Positions 43,759-52,683 of a DNA stretch of 59,432 nucleotides are shown in pieces (position 1 is the stretch's first letter; every line of letters starts with the position of its first letter). The DNA is taken from NCBI GenBank assembly GCA_026169045.1, contig JAPFDH010000087.1, positions 1 to 59,432 on the forward strand, given 5' to 3'. Position numbers and translations under genes: made by a program. The notes under the pieces are model-generated. The model was given only the letters and a program-made list of their open reading frames with translations, was not told the origin of the DNA and searched no databases. Origin of the DNA: Lachnospiraceae bacterium (GTDB taxonomy: Bacteria > Bacillota > Clostridia > Lachnospirales > Lachnospiraceae).

Positions 43759-44070
43759 AAACGTTCCTCTCTTGATTTTAATTTTTACTTTTCTCTTTTG
43801 TAATAAAATAAATTTTATTTACCTGATTGATGATCTTATTAGCGTTTCTTTAAATGCCAGCCAAATCTGTCTATTATTTATCATTATATTTCTTTTTTCT
43901 TCCATTTTCAATCATTCTCATATGAAAATTACAGTAAAAAATCCTATCTTTTTTCTGACAGACAAAAGACAGAGCTTCCAATCAAGCCCTGTCTTTTGTC
44001 AACCAAAAATATTATATATTTCATATAGAACCAGATTATCAGAAGAATAAACCACTTATTTTTCTTTTCC
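43759..44070. other. intergenic between IclR gene and LicC-like gene
   Basis: No gene is supported. It contains the 18-bp perfect palindrome at 43802-43819 just upstream of IclR and the terminator at 43961-44000. The rest is AT-rich and featureless. Confidence 0.6.
43961..44000 (-). terminator. terminator of the LicC-like gene
   Basis: A 17-bp stem with one mismatch (GACAAAAGACAGAGCTT / AAGCCCTGTCTTTTGTC) 70 bases past the stop; the minus side continues TGTCAGAAAAAAG, so the T tract is weak. Confidence 0.6.
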
Positions 44071-44979
44071 TTATAATCTATAATCCGGATCTTCTGCCTG
44101 CAGTTCCTTTACCGTATCCAGTTCAATAATATCCCCTTCCACACACGGTCTTACTGCAATACTATAATGTTCTTTAAATACTTTCAGCGGTACGTCATCC
44201 CAATAGTATTCTTTTCCCCCCGGAATCCGAAATGCTGCTTCCAAATCATTCTGCATTTTTTTCGCATCGTCATCATCCCAGTAGGAAATTCCATACATAT
44301 GGTAACATTGATTTCCCCCCAGCGTAAATTCCCGGATCACCCCATTGGATACATGAAAACACAAATCATCGGTATGTGTGGTATAACGCCCCAGATAATT
44401 ACTTTCATATTCGTATTTTCGAATCAAATCAGCATTATTTACCAGAAGATCGGCCTCACAAACATATGCATGCTCCAAATAATCACGAATCAAATATGCG
44501 GAAGAAATATTATTTGCCTCCCGATATAACGGATTGTAGACAAATTTAATATTAGGATACCGATTCAAAAGTCCATCAAACATTTCCCATAAATAACCTC
44601 TGACAATAATCACTTCCGGAATTTCTGCTGCCTCAATTGCATCTAAAATTGTTTCAATTAATGCCTTTTTATGAACACGAACCAGCGGTTTAGGCACACT
44701 TAATGTGAGAGGCAGCATTCTTTCTCCAAATCCCGCTGCCAGAATAATTGCGCGTTTTACACGATATGGTTCCAATGCTTCTTTTCCTTGTTTTGTAATC
44801 CCATATCCTCCCCGCACCTTTTCAATCAGTCCATCCTTTTCCAAAATATCCATCTCTTCTTCCGTATGTTCTGACGGATATCTCTGATTCATCCACTTAA
44901 GTGTCAACGTTCTGTTTTCTCTTTCCCCTTTTTCTAAGCAGGAAAGAATTTCAAATTGTATTTTTTTCAACTGTCCCAT
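44071..44979 (-). CDS. winged-helix plus LicC-like nucleotidyltransferase
   Basis: 302 residues. Residues about 1-75 form a winged helix-like region (QFEILSCLEKGE; DILEKDGLIEKVRGGYGITKQGKEAL). The rest is a sugar/choline-phosphate nucleotidyltransferase with LAAGFGERMLPLTLSVPKPLVRVHKKALIETIL and the metal Asp in ADLLVNNADL, as in CTP:phosphocholine cytidylyltransferase LicC. A related family, PntC, charges 2-aminoethylphosphonate with CMP; an AEP catabolic cluster follows nearby, so AEP is a possible substrate. AGGAG precedes the ATG at 44979; the longer start at 45066 would leave almost no leader behind the promoter. Confidence 0.82.
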   Translation of the reverse strand: MGQLKKIQFEILSCLEKGERENRTLTLKWMNQRYPSEHTEEEMDILEKDGLIEKVRGGYGITKQGKEALEPYRVKRAIILAAGFGERMLPLTLSVPKPLVRVHKKALIETILDAIEAAEIPEVIIVRGYLWEMFDGLLNRYPNIKFVYNPLYREANNISSAYLIRDYLEHAYVCEADLLVNNADLIRKYEYESNYLGRYTTHTDDLCFHVSNGVIREFTLGGNQCYHMYGISYWDDDDAKKMQNDLEAAFRIPGGKEYYWDDVPLKVFKEHYSIAVRPCVEGDIIELDTVKELQAEDPDYRL

Positions 44980-45083
44980 GGCGATCTCCTGTTCTGTATC
45001 CTGCAGATTTTTATCATCCGCTTTTACATATCCCTTTTTTCGGTTATTTATGCAGCAACGCTCCATATGTACCGTTTCTTCTC

Positions 45084-45112
45084 ATTATAGTCGATTTTTT
45101 GCTCCTTGACAA
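45084..45112 (-). promoter_or_regulatory. promoter of the LicC-like gene
   Basis: On the minus strand TTGTCA (45107-45112), 17 bases, TATAAT (45084-45089). Its -35 overlaps the -35 of the plus-strand promoter at 45106. Confidence 0.7.
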
Positions 45113-45133
45113 CTCTCCAAAATTTGATATACT
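45106..45133 (+). promoter_or_regulatory. promoter of the small membrane protein gene
   Basis: TTGACA (45106-45111), 16 bases, TATACT (45128-45133), about 95 bases ahead of the ATG at 45230. The -35 boxes of this promoter and the divergent one share bases 45107-45111. Confidence 0.72.
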
Positions 45134-45229
45134 ATGATGGTTAGTTTAGACTAATTATCTTATTTTTCCCATTTACAACTTATACAACACAATTTGTATA
45201 TTAATTTATTTCGGAGGTGTATATTTCAA

Positions 45230-45589
45230 ATGTTTCAAACCATTCTTACGATTATCTGCATCCTGTGTATGTTTTTATGTTATGCTTCTCTATTAAGAAG
45301 GAACTCCCATTGCACTCACACAATCTTTCTTAAAAAACTGCTACAAGGTCACTCTCGATATGGCATAGGCCTTCTCGTTTTTTCCCTTCTTCACGGAATT
45401 TTTTCTCCTAAATCGGATGCTATGATCAGCGGAAAAGTTACATGGCTTTTACTGCTTATTTTACTTTTATCTACTCTTTTGAGAAAATATGTTTCTCCTA
45501 AAATATTCAAAAAAATTCATCTATCCCTCTCCCTTTTACTGGGAGTATTTATTGGCATACATATTGTCCACGCATTATTCTTTTCTTAA
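45230..45589 (+). CDS. small four-TM protein, possible cytochrome b-like
   Basis: 119 residues, four membrane helices (FQTILTIICILCMFLCYASL; GIGLLVFSLLHGIFS; VTWLLLLILLLSTLL; LSLSLLLGVFIGIHIVHALFF). His residues sit at helix positions where haem-binding b-type cytochromes have them (LLQGHSRYGIGL, LLHGI, IHIVHA). That is suggestive but no family is assigned. GGAGGTG lies ten bases before the ATG. The last 15 bases overlap the end of the convergent fliB. Confidence 0.7.
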   Translation: MFQTILTIICILCMFLCYASLLRRNSHCTHTIFLKKLLQGHSRYGIGLLVFSLLHGIFSPKSDAMISGKVTWLLLLILLLSTLLRKYVSPKIFKKIHLSLSLLLGVFIGIHIVHALFFS

Positions 45590-46732
45590 ATCAGGCTGTT
45601 TGTTTCCATAATTTTCCTTCAGCCACTGTTCTAGGCAAAGCAGGTTCTGATCTGAGTGTTCAATTTCCCTTGCGAAACGATATGCCATGGTAATAACGGC
45701 ATCCTGGTTCAAAATTTTTCCCTCTTTATACCATTGACACATGGTCAGTTCCTGTATCCATTCTACTGAAAATATCATCAGATATACTTTTTTATTGACT
45801 TCCCAGTCATATACAGCTCCGCAAAAATATGTATATAAAAAGAAAATTGCCAATTGTTCTGCCACAATCATCCACTTCTCTTGCCAAGAGCTGTTATATC
45901 CATATTGAATCTGAAAATCCGTACATAGTTTCTCATATTGGTCTTTTCCCTTTTTATAAAGAATATCCTCTGCCTCTTCCAACAGATTATTCCAGGATGG
46001 GTCCAACCGTTCAAGATCCTTTAAAACTTGTATTTCTTTTTGCTTTTGTTCCCAATTTCTTTCATCTTTTTCTTTTCTATATTTTTCTGCCAATTTGTAA
46101 TCCATCCTGAAATCTCTTTCATGAAGACGAATCCATTCATCAATACCAAAATACTCATCCTGATCCAAAGATACTTGTATCTTCTCTGAAAACAAACAAC
46201 AGGCTTCCAAACGTATCCACATATTCGTTTCCCGGTCCTGCAAAATCTTCCACAAAATCTTTCTCGCATCCAAAAGTTGGGTATACAAAAGAAAATCAAA
46301 TCCCTCTTCAAATGTCTCTTCTTCCGTTGTTTCCCATTCTGTGAGAGTCACCAATGATTGCTCTGTCAGCATCAGTCTGGCCGCCTCCGGACACGATAAA
46401 GATAAAGAATATTCTCTCACTCCCTCAAATTCTTCCACATGCCGGGGATAATTACGGCACGTATCACATAGCGCTTTTTCCCCCAGAGTTTCCTGGATAT
46501 CGCATAGATTTTTTTCATTTAAAAATTCACATCTCCCCTTATACTGACAAAACGTTCCACTCTCCCAGTCAATGGAATTTTTTAACCGATTCGCAAAAAA
46601 TCCGTTTTCATTCCAATACCTGTCCAGGGAGGAATCATCGATCACAATCTGCCATCCCTGACAACAAGAAGCCGGACATCGATCGGCAATACACACAAAC
46701 TTGTCATAATACATTGGTTTTACATATCTCAT
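45575..46732 (-). CDS. fliB: flagellin lysine-N-methylase family protein
   Basis: 385 residues. FliB family: the Cys-rich N-terminus CIADRCPASCCQGWQIVID with a following CEFLNEKNLCDIQETLGEKALCDTCRNYPRH region is characteristic and may bind iron-sulfur clusters. Known members methylate surface lysines of flagellin. No flagellar gene is present in this window, so the target may be encoded elsewhere, or differ. GAGG precedes the ATG. Its end overlaps the convergent small membrane protein gene by 15 bases. Confidence 0.85.
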   Translation of the reverse strand: MRYVKPMYYDKFVCIADRCPASCCQGWQIVIDDSSLDRYWNENGFFANRLKNSIDWESGTFCQYKGRCEFLNEKNLCDIQETLGEKALCDTCRNYPRHVEEFEGVREYSLSLSCPEAARLMLTEQSLVTLTEWETTEEETFEEGFDFLLYTQLLDARKILWKILQDRETNMWIRLEACCLFSEKIQVSLDQDEYFGIDEWIRLHERDFRMDYKLAEKYRKEKDERNWEQKQKEIQVLKDLERLDPSWNNLLEEAEDILYKKGKDQYEKLCTDFQIQYGYNSSWQEKWMIVAEQLAIFFLYTYFCGAVYDWEVNKKVYLMIFSVEWIQELTMCQWYKEGKILNQDAVITMAYRFAREIEHSDQNLLCLEQWLKENYGNKQPDLRKE

Positions 46733-46877
46733 TTATTTTCCTCTCCTCGCTCGCTTCCTATTTCACCCTTCTATTCGTTATTTCAAAATCCCGGATACTG
46801 ATCTTTATTATTTTCCTATGATATGATTCTTTATTATAATTGACATTCTTATCTTTGGCTAGTTACTAAACACATAA

Positions 46878-46911
46878 AAAGCAGATGAATCCTTCTCTCT
46901 TCATCTGCTTT
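46878..46911 (-). terminator. terminator of the phn operon
   Basis: A perfect 12-bp stem (AAAGCAGATGAA / TTCATCTGCTTT) with a 10-base loop, followed on the minus strand by TTTTTATG, just past phnX. Confidence 0.88.
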
Positions 46912-46926
46912 CATCCTTATATTTGT

Positions 46927-47709
46927 TTATATGAATTCCAATAGGCCTCTAATATCACGAATCACAGCATCTGCTCCGGCTTCTTTATACTGTTCTTCCA
47001 CCTGACTTAGTTTTTCTTTCTTCTCTTCTTCCTGCAGTGCATCATATTCTTCTTTTGAAATTCCCATCAAAGAACTTCCTTCTAAAACACCTATTGTAAA
47101 TACTCCTGCCTGTTTTCCTTCCAAAATATCAGAAATGGTATCACCCACCTTAATAACCTGCTGAACGGAAGATACTCCCAGGTCTTCCATATTCTTAAAA
47201 ATCATATATGGATATGGTCGTCCCATTCCATTCGTAGAATCCGGACTGATCCAATAATCCGGAGCATATCCCTTTTCTTTTGCCTTCGGTGCTACAATAT
47301 TCATCATAACGTCTGTATAACCAGTCGTGGAACCAATTTTAATACCTGACTGTCTCAATTTTTCAACGGTTTCTACTACATATGGTTTGGGATCCGCATA
47401 CTGATTTAAAATATGTAATAATGCCGGTTCATATTCTTTATACAAACGGTCTGCATCAGCATCTTCCGGTTCCTTTCCATATTTTTTTATCCATTCTGCT
47501 TTAATCCTTGGCATTTCCATCATAGTACGAATATGATCCCATTTCAACATCCCCATAGGTTTTCTGACTTCTTCCATGGTTACATTTATTCCTGCGTGTT
47601 CAAATACTTCTATAAATACCTTTACCGGTGCAAAGCAGCCATAATCTACGGTAGTTCCGGCCCAGTCAAAAATTACTGCCTTAACTTCTCTTTTCATCCT
47701 CTTTTTCAT
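46927..47709 (-). CDS. phnX: phosphonoacetaldehyde hydrolase
   Basis: 260 residues of the HAD superfamily. Cleaves phosphonoacetaldehyde to acetaldehyde and phosphate. The nucleophile Asp lies in VIFDWAGTTVDYG, the Schiff-base Lys in GMLKWDHIRT, and motif III/IV residues in KVGDTISDILEGKQAG. It works on the PhnW product. The ATG at 47697 (fifth codon) is an alternative start with AAAGG at better spacing. Last gene of the AEP operon. Confidence 0.95.
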   Translation of the reverse strand: MKKRMKREVKAVIFDWAGTTVDYGCFAPVKVFIEVFEHAGINVTMEEVRKPMGMLKWDHIRTMMEMPRIKAEWIKKYGKEPEDADADRLYKEYEPALLHILNQYADPKPYVVETVEKLRQSGIKIGSTTGYTDVMMNIVAPKAKEKGYAPDYWISPDSTNGMGRPYPYMIFKNMEDLGVSSVQQVIKVGDTISDILEGKQAGVFTIGVLEGSSLMGISKEEYDALQEEEKKEKLSQVEEQYKEAGADAVIRDIRGLLEFI

Positions 47710-47789
47710 CCTTTATATCGTCATTTAAGAACATTGCCAATTTCAACAAAATTCATATTCTATTATCTATTTGGAATTTTCCTACTGAA

Positions 47790-48884
47790 TTAATGAATCG
47801 TATGAAAATATTCTTCAAAAATATCACATAACTTCATGATATCTTCTTCATATATTTCACCAATGTTTCCGATGCGAAATGTATCCGCATCAGTTACCTT
47901 TCCCGGATAAATTGCATATCCTCTTTCCTTAATATATTCATACATATCTCTGAAAGAAAATTGATGATTCTTAGGATATAAAAATGTAGTAATAATGGGA
48001 CCCTGATGTTTCGAACCAATATAAGTTTGTATTCCCATTTCTTTCATTCTTTGAATCAATAAACGATTATTGTGATAATATCTTTCTGATCTTGCGGAAA
48101 TACCACCCTCTTCTTCCATCTCCTCCATTGCTTTCGCAAAAGCCAATACGGTGTGGGTCGGTGATGTAAATCTCCATTTTCCATCTTTCTCCATTGTTTC
48201 CCATTGATCATATAAATCCAGCGATAAACTTCTGGCCCTTCCTTTACATTCCATTAATTTCTCACGCTTACATATAATGAATGAAAAACCAGGAACACCT
48301 TGTATACATTTATTGGCACTACTTATAATAAAATCAATTCCCAATTTTCCTACCTCAATATCGACACCGCCAAAGCTAGACATAGCATCTACGATCATAG
48401 TCTTTCCTGTTGCTTTTACTACCTTAGCTATAGCTTCAATATCATTTAGAATACCGGAAGTCGTCTCGCTATGTACCATAGATACATGAGTAATTTCACT
48501 ATTTTCCTGCAATAATTCCTCTACCTTCTGGGCATCTGGAATTTGGTCATAATTTACTTCATATACCATATATGGAATCTTTGCATGACTACAGATATCT
48601 GCCATACGTTCTCCATATGCGCCATTGGCAATAATCAACAGTTTATCATGATCACCTACTGCACTGGTAATTACTGATTCAACGCCAAATGTACCACTTC
48701 CCTGCATTAAGACAGCGGTATATTCTTCTTCTTTTACGTGAGCTAAGTTCAACAACTTTTTGCGGATTGTTTGAGTAATCTGCTTATAATCATCATCCCA
48801 TGTACAGTGATCTGTCATCATCTCCTTTTTTACACTTTCTGTTGTAGTCAACGGTCCTGGTGTTAATAATTTGTACTGAATCAT
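47790..48884 (-). CDS. phnW: 2-aminoethylphosphonate:pyruvate transaminase
   Basis: 364 residues, class V PLP aminotransferase. Transfers the amino group of AEP to pyruvate, giving phosphonoacetaldehyde and alanine. The start LLTPGPLTTTESVKKEMMTDHCTWDDDY, GSGTFGVESVITSAV, VDAMSSFGG and the PLP Lys in SSANKCIQGVPG are typical. GGAGG eight bases before the ATG at 48884 decides the start over 48905. Confidence 0.96.
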   Translation of the reverse strand: MIQYKLLTPGPLTTTESVKKEMMTDHCTWDDDYKQITQTIRKKLLNLAHVKEEEYTAVLMQGSGTFGVESVITSAVGDHDKLLIIANGAYGERMADICSHAKIPYMVYEVNYDQIPDAQKVEELLQENSEITHVSMVHSETTSGILNDIEAIAKVVKATGKTMIVDAMSSFGGVDIEVGKLGIDFIISSANKCIQGVPGFSFIICKREKLMECKGRARSLSLDLYDQWETMEKDGKWRFTSPTHTVLAFAKAMEEMEEEGGISARSERYYHNNRLLIQRMKEMGIQTYIGSKHQGPIITTFLYPKNHQFSFRDMYEYIKERGYAIYPGKVTDADTFRIGNIGEIYEEDIMKLCDIFEEYFHTIH

Positions 48885-48990
48885 AATAGTATCCTCCACT
48901 TTCATTTATATATTTTCATTTAAAATACACGCATTCTCTATCTGTTTTTAGTCAATTAATCTGCCCGAATATGTTTTTATCCTGTAATTT

Positions 48991-51648
48991 TTATGGTTTA
49001 CAAGCTTCTGAAAATTTTTGGTGCTGTTCCATTAACTCTGCCGTCAAAGGTTCCTGAAAAACTTTGGGATATGCTGATTGATAGATAGAATCTGTCTCTT
49101 CACCGATATATAATGTATTGGGGTATGTTTTTTGTATTTTTTCCCTTCCATATCGTATGATGCATTCTGCCATCTCCATTGCCTTTGGATTGGTATATTC
49201 ACCTTTATCAATTACCGCTATCGATTCTGTCAAAGAAAAGTTTCCCTCTATGGGATCCACATATCCGATGGATAATCCATTCTGCTGATCCTCCACAGCC
49301 TGATGACGAAGACCGAATCCTATTGCCACTTCTCCGGATCTCACTTTCTTAATGGGACCTGAACCGGAATCTTCTATATGAGGACCTGCATTTTTATAAA
49401 TACCGGATAAAATTTCTGCCCCCTCTTCTTCCCCATATTCGCTTATGATTGCCTGTATCATCAGCCATGCTGTAGAAGAACTTTTAATATCTGTGACCGA
49501 TAGTTCTCCTTCATAAATCGGATTGGCCAAATCTTTTATGGATTCCGGCATAGGAAGTTCTTCCTCCTCCATAGCCTGTGTATTTACGATAATTGCGCCT
49601 TCCTGACATGTAATTGGCTTATAATACGAAGGGGTAGGAGTGACTGTTTCCGCCTCAAATGTCAAATCCGTAAACATTTTATTTTGTGACTGTGCACTTT
49701 CCAAATAAAAAGAACTCATGGTCACCAAATCGGCTTCTATATCTGTTCCTTCTGCCAAAAGCTTTCCTCCCAGTTCCGATGTTCCAAAGGATTGAAATAC
49801 ATACTGTCCGGCATAACCATTTTCGTCCAGCGTATTTTTCATGGCTTCTACTGCTTCATCATCAGCATTGGAATAAATCACCACCGCTTCCTGTACTGAT
49901 TCATTACTTTTCTCAAACCATATTCCCATACCGATACCAGCAATTACCACTGCCAGACATAATCCTATAACGGTCTTTTTGCTTTTACTTTTTAACACCA
50001 CTTCATTCGCTGATTTTTCTCTACTCTTTTTGATCCGAATTTCAATCCAATGAAAAACACCTTTTACTACTAAATTGGTAAGAAGAATGCACAGAGATAG
50101 AACAAATATTTCATTAAATTTTGCAAAATGTTGTAATTCCTTGATTTTGGCTGTAACTACCATAGTTTTAGCTCCGACAATGAAAATCACCGCGCTCACA
50201 GTTACCATGGCATTAACAAAATAGTAACAAAATGCTTCAATAATAGTAGGAATTACATTTGGTGTCACAACGCGAGCTATGGTTTTAAACCAATTATCTC
50301 CCATTAACATTGCTGTTGTTTCCCATGAACGATTTAACTTTTCCAGAGAATTTTTCATCATCAAATACGGAGTGGAAAAATAGTGTACAATATTACACAA
50401 TATAATCAAAAGGCAGGTATTTTGAAGCGATGTTCCAGCAAAAACCAACATAAATGCAATTCCGATTACCATCCCCGGAATGGTGTTCGTGACTAATGCA
50501 ATACTTTCAATTACTTGTTTCGCCCATCTACACATCTGACTTCTGGCGGTCACCAAAGCCGCTCCGTATGCAATCAATGAACCGAATACTGCAGTTAGCA
50601 CTGCTACCAATAAAGAATTTCCAAATACACCCAGCAGTTCACCATCACAAAATACTTCACGTACATGTTTCCATGTAAATTGTATTTTATATGGCCATTC
50701 CTCAACAAATGGAACAATTGCTATCACCAAAAAAACAATAAGGATAAGAAGAATCACCAGCATGGAACCGATTCCCAAAATGCCATCTCTGATACCATTT
50801 TTTGTATTTTCTACGTCTGATATTTTATTATAGCGAACATTAAATCGTCCCAAATACTGTAATAATGCGATACTGATAATAGATGGAACTAACATCACCA
50901 ATGAAACGACGGCACCATTATTAAAATTTGGAAGGCTTCCTAACATCTCATCATATAAAACCGATGCAACTACTTCATACTGACCTCCTACAGAAGCCGG
51001 AATTCCAAAATCAGTAAATGCCAGAAAAAAGCATTGTACAAATGATGCTGCCAAAGTTCCCATCAAAGGTCGTAAAATGGTCACACAAAAGGTTTTCCAA
51101 GGCGTATCTCCCATCACACGGGAAACAATCATAAATTTTTTATCAATATATCCCATAGTATTGTGAATCAATAAATAGGATACCGGAAGCGTATAAATCA
51201 TATACCCCAAAAGCAGACCACCAAACCCATAAATATTAAAAATCTGCGTTCCGATTATTTTTGTAATCATTCCCTGCTTTCCAAAGGTATATATAATCGC
51301 AAACCCGTATGTAATTGTTGGCAGCAGCATAGGAAGGACGGCACATCCATGAATGATCTTTTTTATTCCTTCCGGAACATTCGTATATTGAACGGTATAT
51401 GCCAGAAAAAAGGCAAGAATAGTGGTCAGACATGCACTGCTTCCTGCCACCGCAAAGCTATGTCCCACTGCTATCCAAAATCCCTTTCCAGAAAGTACCT
51501 CCCTATAATGAGATAATGCACTTCCGGTACCTTCCGGAAATGATTTCAACAGTAACGATCCGATCGGAACAGCTAAAAAAAAGAAAAACAACAGAATCAC
51601 CGCAACAAAAATAACTTTCGTCTCAATACTTTTTACTCTGCTTTTCAT
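48991..51648 (-). CDS. AEP-type ABC transporter: permease-permease-binding protein fusion
   Basis: 885 residues. Residues about 1-270 and 285-540 are two ABC permease domains (EAA-like segments VSRVMGDTPWKTFCVTILRP and AMLMGDNWFKTIARVVTP), as in iron/AEP-type two-domain permeases. A further membrane helix (about 559-577, TVIGLCLAVVIAGIGMGIWF) leads into an extracellular substrate-binding domain (about 587-885; VVIYSNADDEAVEAM, GIRHQ-like end GLRHQAVED). Binding protein and both permease halves in one chain is unusual. With PhnW and PhnX downstream it most likely carries 2-aminoethylphosphonate. ATGA overlap with the ATPase gene upstream. Confidence 0.88.
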   Translation of the reverse strand: MKSRVKSIETKVIFVAVILLFFFFLAVPIGSLLLKSFPEGTGSALSHYREVLSGKGFWIAVGHSFAVAGSSACLTTILAFFLAYTVQYTNVPEGIKKIIHGCAVLPMLLPTITYGFAIIYTFGKQGMITKIIGTQIFNIYGFGGLLLGYMIYTLPVSYLLIHNTMGYIDKKFMIVSRVMGDTPWKTFCVTILRPLMGTLAASFVQCFFLAFTDFGIPASVGGQYEVVASVLYDEMLGSLPNFNNGAVVSLVMLVPSIISIALLQYLGRFNVRYNKISDVENTKNGIRDGILGIGSMLVILLILIVFLVIAIVPFVEEWPYKIQFTWKHVREVFCDGELLGVFGNSLLVAVLTAVFGSLIAYGAALVTARSQMCRWAKQVIESIALVTNTIPGMVIGIAFMLVFAGTSLQNTCLLIILCNIVHYFSTPYLMMKNSLEKLNRSWETTAMLMGDNWFKTIARVVTPNVIPTIIEAFCYYFVNAMVTVSAVIFIVGAKTMVVTAKIKELQHFAKFNEIFVLSLCILLTNLVVKGVFHWIEIRIKKSREKSANEVVLKSKSKKTVIGLCLAVVIAGIGMGIWFEKSNESVQEAVVIYSNADDEAVEAMKNTLDENGYAGQYVFQSFGTSELGGKLLAEGTDIEADLVTMSSFYLESAQSQNKMFTDLTFEAETVTPTPSYYKPITCQEGAIIVNTQAMEEEELPMPESIKDLANPIYEGELSVTDIKSSSTAWLMIQAIISEYGEEEGAEILSGIYKNAGPHIEDSGSGPIKKVRSGEVAIGFGLRHQAVEDQQNGLSIGYVDPIEGNFSLTESIAVIDKGEYTNPKAMEMAECIIRYGREKIQKTYPNTLYIGEETDSIYQSAYPKVFQEPLTAELMEQHQKFSEACKP

Positions 51649-52442
51649 ATCATACTCCCAACCTGCGATCTATTACTTTCCGATTGTTCAAAACCAGTTT
51701 GATTTTTAAATAAAGAATAAATATTATTTCTTTTAATTTCCAACTGGTTTAGTATAAAATTCTTAATAAATGAATTATTGGGTCTGTTGATAATTTCTTC
51801 TGGTTTTCCATATTGAGCAATTCTTCCGTGGTTGATAATCAGAACACGGTCTGAAAGGGTCAATGCCTCTTCCGGATCATGCGTCACAATAATGGTTGTC
51901 AAATGAAACTCTCTCGCAATCGTCTTAATTCTATCCTTTATGGATTCCTTGATTACACCATCCAATGCACTCAATGGTTCATCCATCAACAAAATTTTCG
52001 GTTTCATTACCATCGTTCTCGCAATCGCTACACGTTGTTTTTGTCCCCCTGAAAGCTGGTCAATACGTTTTTTCAGATGATCTCTTAATCCCAAAAGATC
52101 AATCAACTCATCTACTTCTTCCTTTGATGAAATATGAGGATTATTTTTTAATCCGTACGTAATATTCTGATATGCGTTCAAATTTGGAAAAAGTGCATAA
52201 TCCTGAAATACAATATTGAACCCTCTTTGTTCCATAGGAACATCTGTCAAATCTTGTCCATTATAAATTAATGTCCCGCTATCACTCTCTGTAATTCCCA
52301 ATATCAAATTTAAAAGTGTTGTCTTTCCGCTCCCGGAAGGACCGAGAATGGAAATGATTTCTCCATCATTTACCGTTAGGCTGATATCATTCAATATCAG
52401 ATTTCCATTGAAAGATTTTGTTATATTCTTTAATTCCAGCAT
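51645..52442 (-). CDS. ABC transporter ATP-binding protein (AEP-type)
   Basis: 265 residues. Walker A GPSGSGKTT, signature LSGGQKQRVAIART, Walker B ILLMDEPLSALDG, switch His in IIVTHDPEEALTLSD. Sequence around the signature fits the PotA/FbpC/PhnT branch. It energises the fused permease encoded next. AAAGGAG precedes the ATG. A 30-residue low-complexity tail follows the ATPase domain. Confidence 0.92.
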   Translation of the reverse strand: MLELKNITKSFNGNLILNDISLTVNDGEIISILGPSGSGKTTLLNLILGITESDSGTLIYNGQDLTDVPMEQRGFNIVFQDYALFPNLNAYQNITYGLKNNPHISSKEEVDELIDLLGLRDHLKKRIDQLSGGQKQRVAIARTMVMKPKILLMDEPLSALDGVIKESIKDRIKTIAREFHLTTIIVTHDPEEALTLSDRVLIINHGRIAQYGKPEEIINRPNNSFIKNFILNQLEIKRNNIYSLFKNQTGFEQSESNRSQVGSMI

Positions 52443-52564
52443 GGAAAAATCTCCTTTCTTTGCTTCGTATTTGCTGACTCAGACGCCGTTATTATAGAAA
52501 TTCTCTTTCCCCTTTTTCTACCAAATCGGAGTAAACTCTTTGTAAAGGAAATGTAAAACACAAA

Positions 52565-52597
52565 AAGAGATTCTGTAGAAAATCTACAGAATCTCTT
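52565..52597 (-). terminator. terminator of rpiR-type gene containing the operator palindrome
   Basis: A perfect 15-bp stem with a 3-base loop, followed on the minus strand by TTTTTGTGTTTT. Its core GTAGATTTTCTAC (minus strand, 52575-52587) is identical to the palindrome at 53644-53656 upstream of the regulator. Confidence 0.85.
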
Positions 52598-52683
52598 CTG
52601 ATATTTTACCTTATTGAAAATACAATTTCACCTTTTCATTCTTATCATGACAGAATTCCAATCATAGTTCTACTCTCAAACGG

